From positions 1 to 64,000 of the forward strand of contig CACFTO010000004.1 in NCBI GenBank assembly GCA_902569245.1: 64,000 bases of DNA, given 5' to 3'. The notes under the pieces are model-generated. The model was not told the origin of the DNA, searched no databases, and was given only the letters and a program-made list of their open reading frames with translations. The position numbers and the translations under genes are program-made. Shown here in pieces: positions 56,732 through 64,000 of this stretch; position 1 is the first letter of the stretch; each line of letters starts with the position of its first letter. Source of the DNA: an uncultured Pelagibacteraceae bacterium (GTDB lineage: Bacteria > Pseudomonadota > Alphaproteobacteria > Pelagibacterales > Pelagibacteraceae).

Positions 56732-58201
56732 TTATGGCAGGCAATCCAAATAAGTATCTAGATCCCATTGAGTTGTTGCACCTAAAAATCTTTCCCATTC
56801 ATCATTTTTATACCAATGAAATATTTTATACATTTCATCCGGCATAGCAGATTGAATAACCTTATCTTCTGCTAAACGATCTAAAGCTTCACCAAGACTT
56901 AAAGGTAATTTTTTAACATTTTTTCCAGCTTTTTGAGCTTCATAAATATTTCTAGACTCCGGTTTTCCAGGATTGATATTATTCGTTATTCCATCATCAA
57001 AAGCTTTTAATAAACTCGCTCCCATTAAATATGGATTATGCATAGAATCTACGGATCTATATTCAAATCTACCTGGTGCGGAAACTCTTAATCCGCAAGT
57101 TCGATTTTGGTATCCCCAATCAGCATAAACAGGTGCCCAAAAACCCTGATCCCACAATCTTCTATATGAATTAACTGTTGACGAACCAATGGCTGTTAAA
57201 GCAGGTAAGTGTTTCATTACACCTCCGATTGATTTTAAACCAATTTTTCCTGGTAACTGGACATCTTTAGTATCTGGCATAAACGTGTTAGTACCACCCT
57301 CTACGTAACTGAACACTTCATCCATACCTGGCAGAGACTTATGGCCTAATTTATTTATCTTATCTTTTCCACCTGTCCATAAAGACATATTAGTATGACA
57401 ACCACTAGCAGAAACTCCCATAAAAGGTTTTGTCATAAAACATGCAATTAAATTAAACTCTCTTGCAACCTGAGCACAAATTTGTCTGTAAGTAGATAAT
57501 CTATCTGCATTTCTTAAAACATCATCGTACATCCAGTTTAGTTCTAGTTGACCAGGAGCATCTTCATGATCACCTTGAATCATATCAAAGCCCATAGCTC
57601 TTGCGTATTCCATTACTTTCATAAATACTGGTCTTAAAGATTCGAATTGATCTATGTGATAACAATATGGTTTAGAAAAACCTTTTCCTGTGGGAGTACC
57701 ATCATCGTTTCTAGTCAACCACATCATTTCTGGCTCTGTTCCAACTCTTAGTTGATAACCATGTTTTTTCTTAAATTCTTTAGCAATAATTCTTAAATTA
57801 CCTCTACAATCAGATGTTAGGTGACCACCTGGATTTTCTCTTTCTTCTCTATTTCTAAAACAAGTTACAAAAACTCTTGCAACTTTTTTATCCCAAGGTA
57901 GTTGGCAAAATGTTTCTGGATCAGGTATTCCAACTAACTCTTTTGCTTCAGGACCATATCCTATGTAGTTATTGTGACGATCTAAGAATAAATTAGCTGT
58001 TGCACCGTAAACTAGTTGAAAACCTTTTTCACATGTTCTTTCCCAATGATCAGCAGGAATTCCTTTACCAACAACTCTTCCTGTTACTGATATGAATTGA
58101 AAAAAAATATAATCAATTTTTAGTTCGTTGATTTTAGCTCTAACTTGTTTAACTAATTTTGCTCTACCTGGTTGATTAACATGTTTCTCTAGATCAGTCA
58201 T
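56732..58201 (-). CDS. glnT: Glutamine synthetase-like (type III GS/GlnT-like)
   Basis: IDYIFFQFISVTGRVVGKGIP, GDHEDAPGQLELNWMYDD, SASGCHTNMSLW, VNSYRRLWDQGFWAPVYADWGYQNRTCGLRVSAPGRFEYRSVDSMHNPYL. Confidence 0.82.
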   Translation of the reverse strand: MTDLEKHVNQPGRAKLVKQVRAKINELKIDYIFFQFISVTGRVVGKGIPADHWERTCEKGFQLVYGATANLFLDRHNNYIGYGPEAKELVGIPDPETFCQLPWDKKVARVFVTCFRNREERENPGGHLTSDCRGNLRIIAKEFKKKHGYQLRVGTEPEMMWLTRNDDGTPTGKGFSKPYCYHIDQFESLRPVFMKVMEYARAMGFDMIQGDHEDAPGQLELNWMYDDVLRNADRLSTYRQICAQVAREFNLIACFMTKPFMGVSASGCHTNMSLWTGGKDKINKLGHKSLPGMDEVFSYVEGGTNTFMPDTKDVQLPGKIGLKSIGGVMKHLPALTAIGSSTVNSYRRLWDQGFWAPVYADWGYQNRTCGLRVSAPGRFEYRSVDSMHNPYLMGASLLKAFDDGITNNINPGKPESRNIYEAQKAGKNVKKLPLSLGEALDRLAEDKVIQSAMPDEMYKIFHWYKNDEWERFLGATTQWDLDTYLDCLP

Positions 58202-58268
58202 ATTCCCCCTTAAGAATTTTTAGACCAAAAAGTTAACTGAAAAAAAAACATCTGTCTACTTAGATAAA

Positions 58269-59594
58269 TTAGCTCCAAGGAAACGGACTATTAGATGTTG
58301 GGTGTAATTCACCTTTCTCGTAACGGTTGAATCTAAATGGTTTTAGTAATTCACTCTCTGTGCCAAGAATTTCTTTTGCTACTAGCTCTCCAACTCCAAT
58401 CATTTTATAGCCATGGTTAGAGTCTGCTATCATGTAAACGTTTTCTAAAAATCTATCGAAAATTGGAAAAGAATCTGGCGTCATACACCCAAGTCCGCCT
58501 GATGGTCCTTTTCTATATAAATCTGATTTTCCTTCAAATCTTTTTTGACAATGAGCCAAAGCTGAACACCACATATCATTAAAAGCTTCTGTAGTTTGAT
58601 ATTCAGGGGACTCTATTCCATACGGATCAACGTTTACTTGATCAAAATGTTTATCAACAATGTAAGGTGAAGTTCCACCTTGAACACCAAGTCCTTCAAT
58701 ATCAGGTTTGTAATATATTCCCCAAATTTTATCTGTAATTAATTTTTTAGTTTTGTCTGAATATAAAGGAGCTGTTGAGTCTACATGGATTACTGGTGGC
58801 TGTTCACCATTGTCCATTTTTAAAAAGTCTGGTTCTACACCAAGGACACCCTCTTGAAGCATCCAATATTTCCACATGTCCGTTTCGTGAATTCTGCCAT
58901 CTTTACCTTTAATATTTGCAGTTTTAGGAAGTTCTAACATATTCCAAAAATCTCTTGCCCAAGGACCTGCTCCAATGACAACTTGTTCACATTCTATTGT
59001 GCCTTTGTCTGTTTCAACTCCTGTAACAGCTTTGCTGTTACTTCCTCTTTTGAAACCAGTGACTTTAACACCTTTCATTACTTCAACACCATTTGAAGTA
59101 GATTTATTTTCAAGTGCTTTAATTGAATCTTTATTAAAAGCGTATCCACCTTTTTTTTCATGAAGAACAGAAGTTATACTTTGTGCTTGCCAATCACCAA
59201 ACATACCTTTCATATATTTCATACAATCTTTTTCACCTTCTATAAATTCAGATTCGTAACCAATTGCTTTTTGTTGTTCGTAAATAGTTGCAACATCTGC
59301 ATGCATTACTTCTGGTGAAATCTGTAAATAACCAACTGCATTATATTTAAATGCTTTAGGATCACTCTCCCAGACTGAAACTGAATGAGCCATTAATTCT
59401 CTCATTGCAGACTGAAAATAATTATTTCTTACAACACCACAAGCAATACCACTTGCGCCAGCTGCGGTATCTTTTTTTTCTAATACGACAATATCACCTG
59501 GATTTTTGTAAGTTTCGGAAAGTTTCCAAGCAGTACTTAGACCGTGAATTCCCCCTCCAACGATTACTACTTTTGCTTTTGTCGGTAATGACAT
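58269..59594 (-). CDS. FAD-dependent oxidoreductase, sarcosine oxidase beta-subunit/DAO family
   Basis: KVVIVGGGIHGLSTAWKLSE dinucleotide motif, GASGIACGVVRNNYFQSAMRELMAHSV, GVQGGTSPYIVD. Confidence 0.87.
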   Translation of the reverse strand: MSLPTKAKVVIVGGGIHGLSTAWKLSETYKNPGDIVVLEKKDTAAGASGIACGVVRNNYFQSAMRELMAHSVSVWESDPKAFKYNAVGYLQISPEVMHADVATIYEQQKAIGYESEFIEGEKDCMKYMKGMFGDWQAQSITSVLHEKKGGYAFNKDSIKALENKSTSNGVEVMKGVKVTGFKRGSNSKAVTGVETDKGTIECEQVVIGAGPWARDFWNMLELPKTANIKGKDGRIHETDMWKYWMLQEGVLGVEPDFLKMDNGEQPPVIHVDSTAPLYSDKTKKLITDKIWGIYYKPDIEGLGVQGGTSPYIVDKHFDQVNVDPYGIESPEYQTTEAFNDMWCSALAHCQKRFEGKSDLYRKGPSGGLGCMTPDSFPIFDRFLENVYMIADSNHGYKMIGVGELVAKEILGTESELLKPFRFNRYEKGELHPTSNSPFPWS

Positions 59595-59691
59595 ACTTAA
59601 ACACTATTTTTTGAAAAGGGTTAAATATATAATTTTTTTTATATATAAAATTTAGAAATAAAAACTTATAGAACTTAGGATTTGATTATTG

Positions 59692-60042
59692 TTAAAAGCT
59701 CAAATTTTTAAGAGTAGATAAATAATCGTTAAATTCCTCAATAAACGAAGTACTTGGTTTTATATGTTTTTTTCTTTGATCTTGAGCAGTTTTTTCTAAA
59801 TAAAAAAAACCTTTTTCACATGCCTCATTAATTATTAATGCAGATTTTGGTCTAGAGGTTTTAAATAGTTTAGTTTTTAGCTCCTCTACTGATAAATTTT
59901 GTTTTTGCTTAAATGCTGACATAACTAGAAGCATCATATGATAATGAGAAGGTGATTTTCTAAAAAAATAGTTACTTGATGTGTGTGAAAGTTTCATTTG
60001 ATCTTCCCAAAACTCTAACAAATCCTTAGTTGATTTAGCCAT
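59692..60042 (-). CDS. Putative MarR-like winged-helix regulator
   Basis: 116 aa; SRPKSALIINEACEKGFFYLEKTAQDQRKKHIKPSTSFIEEF resembles MarR recognition helix plus wing; overlaps the stop of the DUF1989-GcvT gene. Confidence 0.55.
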   Translation of the reverse strand: MAKSTKDLLEFWEDQMKLSHTSSNYFFRKSPSHYHMMLLVMSAFKQKQNLSVEELKTKLFKTSRPKSALIINEACEKGFFYLEKTAQDQRKKHIKPSTSFIEEFNDYLSTLKNLSF

Positions 60043-62381
60043 TAAGATCTTACTTTAGTTTTCTTTGGATCGTAATGAGGAAATCCGACAATTTTTGCAG
60101 GTATTCTTTTTTGATGTCCATCTATTTTTCCAATTTCAACATAATTACCTAATTCTGAGTGACCTACATCTATTCTGCATAATGCAATATTTTTATTTAA
60201 TGTCGGAGAAATACATCCACTAGTTATAATTCCAACCTGAGATCTTCCAATATGAACACAATCTCCATGATTTGCAATTTCTTTACCTATTAACTCTAAC
60301 CCTACAAGTTTTTTTTGAGGATTTTCTTTTCTCTTAATTAAATTTTCTCTTCCAATAAAATCCTCTGTTTTGGATTTTAGAGGAACTGAAAACCCAATTC
60401 CTGCTTCGAACGGATCTTGTTGTCCGTCAAATTCATTACCAAATAAAATTAAACCAGCTTCAATTCTTAAAAGATCTAAAGCAGCAAAACCAGCTGGTAT
60501 CAAACCTTCATCTTTTCCTGCCTCCATTACCTTATCCCAAACTATAGTAGCATTACTTGGATGACACCAAATTTCAAAACCAAGTTCACCAGTGTAACCT
60601 GTTCTTGAAACAATTAATGGTATTCCGTTTAATTCTTCCAATCGACAAATTGTAAATCTAAACCATTCCAATTCAGATATAGAGGGTTGGGTAGGGGGAG
60701 TAAAAATTATTTTTTCTAAAATTTTTCTACTTTTGGGACCTTGTAAAGATAAATTATTTATTTGGTCAGTAGAATTTTTGATATGAACTTTATAATTTTT
60801 TTTCTTAGCTTGTTCTTTAAGCCATTCACCTCCATATTCATCACCACAAATCCATCTAAAACCATGATCACTAAGTTTTAATAACGTTCCATCATCAAAC
60901 ATAGTTCCATTTTCATAACACATTGCCGAATAAACAATTTGACCAACTGAAAGTTTTTTTACATTTCGAGTTAATGTATAATTCATTAATTCTTCAGCAT
61001 CTGGACCAAGAATTTCAAATTTCCTTAATGAAGATAAGTCAATTAGGACGGCGTCTTCTCTACATGCATTGTATTCATTAATTACACCATGTTTTGTATA
61101 ATCATTTGGTAACCAAAAACCTCTAGCATCGACAAAGTTTCTGGTTAATTTAGATGTTCTTTCATAGAAACCCGTATTTCTTGTAAGTTTATTTTCTGAA
61201 TCTGTTTTCACTCTAAAACCATATGATTTAGTAAATTCTTTGCTTTTTTCATAAGTTCTAACAAAAATATCAGTAGGGTTCCATCCATTACAGCTATCAA
61301 TATCACTAGGGCATGCAGTAGTACCACATGTTAAATCTTTTAAAGCTTTAAAAATAACGTAATCACCAGGTCTCGCGTAAGACTCATCAGATGTAACAGA
61401 ATTTTGACCGCCTGAAGATGTATTGAAGAAAAGATTAATTGCATGCCAACCTTTTTTTTCTTCTACACCATATTTTTTCATTGAGTAATTTAAATTGTCA
61501 GAACAATTTGCATGACCAAAATATCCTGAATCTTCGTAGTACTTTGAGGTACAAGCTAAATTAAATGTATCATGAATACCCACTGTATCTCTTACAACTT
61601 CTACCAATGGCTCATGATCAGTATCATAGAATTTTGAGAATAAACCAGGACCAGGGAAAGTATGTCCCATAAAGGTTCTTGTCGTTTGCCAATCAAGACC
61701 TCTTTCTATACCTTTTTCTAGTTTAGCAGTGTCGTATGCAACAAAATCTGAGCATTGTCTTCCCGTTGGTGTAATTATTTGAATATAGTCTCCAGCTTTA
61801 ACTTGATATCCTGTTGCAGTTTTTCTATCTATATTAACTTCATAGTCAGGATCGTAAATTGGATCAGGAATTATTGAAAATTCTTTTTCAGAATTTTTAA
61901 TTTTAGCTCTTTTAACTAATACAGTTAGATCTGAAGGTGGATTTTGATCATGAACAAGCATGTCATTTCCTGGAGCAGCAAAGATGCAATAACAGTTATC
62001 CTTCGAAGTAAGAATTATTTCTTCCCCTGCAGAAGTGTTTTTATCAAAAATTACTGACGAAGTGGCTTTATCAATTTGTAAATTTCTTTTTTTTAATTGC
62101 AGCAAAGCTTGCATAGAACTCTCTTCTTTTTTAAAAAGTATTTTTTTTATTTCTGAGGAATTTTTATTTTCTTTTAAATTTAAAATTCCCAATTCTGATT
62201 TTCCATGTTTATCGAAAATGTTTATTTCGCAAATTTGATTTCCCTCATTATTTACAATTTTAATTTCATCTTCAGGAAATATTTGAATACCAGTAATTCC
62301 ACCTGCATTGACCACATATCTTTCAACTCCAGGTGGTAATACGTTTAAACCAGGTTCTTTAATACTTAAACTTGTTTGCAT
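60042..62381 (-). CDS. DUF1989 (urea carboxylase-associated type) - GcvT aminomethyltransferase fusion
   Basis: N-terminal GDYIQIITPTGRQCSDFVAYD, GHANCSDNLNYSMKKYGV, CPSDIDSCNGWNPTDIFVRTYE (DUF1989-like); C-terminal LGPDAEELMNYTLTRNV, LQGPKSRKILEKI, SRTGYTGELGFEIWC, LDLLRIEAGLILFGNEFD (GcvT). Confidence 0.8.
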   Translation of the reverse strand: MQTSLSIKEPGLNVLPPGVERYVVNAGGITGIQIFPEDEIKIVNNEGNQICEINIFDKHGKSELGILNLKENKNSSEIKKILFKKEESSMQALLQLKKRNLQIDKATSSVIFDKNTSAGEEIILTSKDNCYCIFAAPGNDMLVHDQNPPSDLTVLVKRAKIKNSEKEFSIIPDPIYDPDYEVNIDRKTATGYQVKAGDYIQIITPTGRQCSDFVAYDTAKLEKGIERGLDWQTTRTFMGHTFPGPGLFSKFYDTDHEPLVEVVRDTVGIHDTFNLACTSKYYEDSGYFGHANCSDNLNYSMKKYGVEEKKGWHAINLFFNTSSGGQNSVTSDESYARPGDYVIFKALKDLTCGTTACPSDIDSCNGWNPTDIFVRTYEKSKEFTKSYGFRVKTDSENKLTRNTGFYERTSKLTRNFVDARGFWLPNDYTKHGVINEYNACREDAVLIDLSSLRKFEILGPDAEELMNYTLTRNVKKLSVGQIVYSAMCYENGTMFDDGTLLKLSDHGFRWICGDEYGGEWLKEQAKKKNYKVHIKNSTDQINNLSLQGPKSRKILEKIIFTPPTQPSISELEWFRFTICRLEELNGIPLIVSRTGYTGELGFEIWCHPSNATIVWDKVMEAGKDEGLIPAGFAALDLLRIEAGLILFGNEFDGQQDPFEAGIGFSVPLKSKTEDFIGRENLIKRKENPQKKLVGLELIGKEIANHGDCVHIGRSQVGIITSGCISPTLNKNIALCRIDVGHSELGNYVEIGKIDGHQKRIPAKIVGFPHYDPKKTKVRS

Positions 62382-62417
62382 TTTTAAAAAATATTTAAAA
62401 ATTATACAAAAGTATAA

Positions 62418-62452
62418 ACAAATTTATATATAAATTTTATATATACATTTGT
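62418..62452. promoter_or_regulatory. 35-bp near-perfect palindrome (candidate operator)
   Basis: ACAAATTTATATATAAA-T-TTTATATATACATTTGT; 16 of 17 positions symmetric; in the divergent intergenic region. Confidence 0.5.
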
Positions 62453-62466
62453 ATCTATTTTGCTAG

Positions 62467-62495
62467 TTGACTGTAACTTTAATAGAGGGGATACT
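62467..62495 (+). promoter_or_regulatory. Candidate sigma70-type promoter for the ProX-like gene
   Basis: TTGACT (62467-62472), 17-nt spacer, GATACT (62490-62495). Confidence 0.4.
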
Positions 62496-62526
62496 TTAAA
62501 CACTTAATATTAAGGAAAGGGAAATA

Positions 62527-63480
62527 ATGAAAAAAATAATATCTCTATTATCAGCTATGGTGATATCTCTTGTAAGTTTTGCAGGGATTTCAAACGCAGC
62601 AGATAGTAAAAAACCAATTGTTATCCCAACTCATAACTGGTCAAGCCAAATTGTAATGGCCTACGTAATTGGCGGAATTTTTGAAAGTATGGGGAACAAT
62701 GTAAAATATGTAAATGCTGACTCTCAAGCAGTTTATGAGTCGATTAGAATTGGTGATGTAACAATATCTCATGAAGTATGGGAATCTGCATTCGGAAAAT
62801 CATTCACAACTGCTTTAGATAAAGGTGGTTTATTAGATATGGGTGATCATGAAGCTAGAACTCTTGAGGATATGGGATATCCAAACTGGGTTGTAGAAAA
62901 AGGCTTATGCCCAGGTCTACCAGACTGGACTGCATTAAAAAACCCTGATTGTGCGAAAAATTTCACAACACCTGATTCACCAGATGGAAAAGGTAGAATG
63001 TTAGAAGGACCACAAACATGGCATGGAGATTTAATACCTCAAAGAGTTGATGCTCTAGGATTAGGAGATCTATGGTGGGTTAAATTTGCTGGAAGTGCAG
63101 ATGCACTTTGGGCAGAGTTAGCTGCTGCTAAAAAAGAAGGAAGAGGAACTATTATATTTAACTGGACACCAAACTTTACAGATGGTGCTGGTTTTACATT
63201 TATCGACTTCCCTCCATACACAGCTGGCTGTAGACCAGAAGATGGTGGAGATGGAAAATGTGGTTCTCCGGATGGTTATTTGAAAAAAGCAGCACATGAA
63301 GATTTTCCAAAAACTCATCCAGCAGCTGCAAAAACGTTTAAAAAAATGTCATTCTCTACAAGTCAAATTGGAGCAATGGCAGCTTTAGTTGATGTCGACA
63401 AAATGACTCATGAAGATGCAGCAAAAAAATGGTTAGCTGACAATAAGAGTGTGTGGGAAGAATTTACACACGATCATTAA
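62527..63480 (+). CDS. OpuAC/ProX-family ABC substrate-binding protein (glycine betaine/quaternary amine type)
   Basis: Signal peptide; PTHNWSSQIVMAYVIGGIFESMG, SHEVWESAFGKSF, IIFNWTPNF. Confidence 0.88.
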   Translation: MKKIISLLSAMVISLVSFAGISNAADSKKPIVIPTHNWSSQIVMAYVIGGIFESMGNNVKYVNADSQAVYESIRIGDVTISHEVWESAFGKSFTTALDKGGLLDMGDHEARTLEDMGYPNWVVEKGLCPGLPDWTALKNPDCAKNFTTPDSPDGKGRMLEGPQTWHGDLIPQRVDALGLGDLWWVKFAGSADALWAELAAAKKEGRGTIIFNWTPNFTDGAGFTFIDFPPYTAGCRPEDGGDGKCGSPDGYLKKAAHEDFPKTHPAAAKTFKKMSFSTSQIGAMAALVDVDKMTHEDAAKKWLADNKSVWEEFTHDH

Positions 63481-63501
63481 GGTTAATTTAATAAATTTAA
63501 G

Positions 63502-63535
63502 ATCTCTCCCAATTTTATTGGGGGAGATTTTTTTT
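63502..63535 (+). terminator. Intrinsic terminator
   Basis: ATCTCTCCCAA-TTTTA-TTGGGGGAGAT (one G-U) followed by a run of T, directly downstream of the ProX-like stop. Confidence 0.85.
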
Positions 63536-63552
63536 ATCACCTCAAATAACTA

Positions 63553-64000
63553 ATGGTAAAAGTATTTTATTTAATATTATTAAACTTTTTTATTTTCAAT
63601 TTTGCTTATGCAAAAGACATAAGTATTGGTGAAAATTTAAATTTAGAGTTTACATGTGAGTTAGAAAAAAAAATTGTTAAGAATTCGGAATATAATTATA
63701 AAACTTTCCTAGCAAAAGATTTGAACATTAAAAATTTAGATTCATTTCAGATTTATTCAAATAAACCAAGCACATTAATGGTAAATGGATTATCAAAATT
63801 TTTTTCTCAAAATTCAAATTTTGATGTCAAAATAGTAAATAAGGACGTAGTTTTATTTAAAGCCTTTAATAATGAAAAAACGTATTCAGAATCTGCGATA
63901 ATTACAAGAAAATCAGGCGAATTAATTCATGAAATTACCAAAAATATAAATACCGAAAATTCAGAAAAAGATATTTCAATTTATATTTGTAAGAATAAAT
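63553..64000 (+). CDS. Exported protein of unknown function, open at the window edge
   Basis: ATG then signal peptide MVKVFYLILLNFFIFNFAYAKD; frame open to the window end, not in the ORF track. Confidence 0.55.
   Translation, partial: MVKVFYLILLNFFIFNFAYAKDISIGENLNLEFTCELEKKIVKNSEYNYKTFLAKDLNIKNLDSFQIYSNKPSTLMVNGLSKFFSQNSNFDVKIVNKDVVLFKAFNNEKTYSESAIITRKSGELIHEITKNINTENSEKDISIYICKNK

Noticed and set aside
1-64000. CRISPR arrays, prophage, transposons, toxin-antitoxin or restriction systems
   Set aside because: No direct-repeat arrays, integrase/transposase motifs or defence-gene signatures seen on either strand.

Overview
This is a 64 kb, AT-rich, very gene-dense bacterial chromosome window. 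Protein content (DmdA-like/GcvT-family proteins, GlxBCD/MgsABC-like glutamate-synthase relatives, a ProX-type binding protein, short intergenic gaps) looks like a SAR11/Pelagibacterales-type marine alphaproteobacterium. That assignment is inference from recognised proteins; I ran no search. I found no rRNA, tRNA, CRISPR, transposase or phage genes. Most of the window is catabolic operons for small organic N/C1/S compounds: (i) iron-ADH/amidase/DMT/homocysteine-methyltransferase-like; (ii) a minus-strand ALDH/dehydrogenase/VOC/homocysteine-methyltransferase/MsrA operon; (iii) an EutA-like + ectoine-hydrolase-like pair joined to a polyamine-type ABC transporter; (iv) a tight seven-gene minus-strand operon with DmdA/GcvT-family genes, a TTR/HIUase-like protein, a TPP enzyme, an FMN hydroxyacid oxidase and an S51-like peptidase, divergent from a dipeptide-type ABC transporter; (v) agmatinase/ALDH; (vi) core genes (acnA, bamB, zapE-like, photolyase). 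The most interesting part is about 45.7-63.5 kb. There, two complete glutamine-synthetase-like + three-gene glutamate-synthase-like cassettes (gmaS/mgsABC-like and glnT/glxBCD-like) flank an ammonium transporter with small membrane proteins. The region continues with an FAD oxidoreductase, a MarR-like regulator, a DUF1989-GcvT fusion protein, a 35-bp near-perfect palindrome and a ProX-like binding protein. It looks like a methylated-amine/methylated-guanidino nitrogen-scavenging island with several parts of unknown biochemistry.
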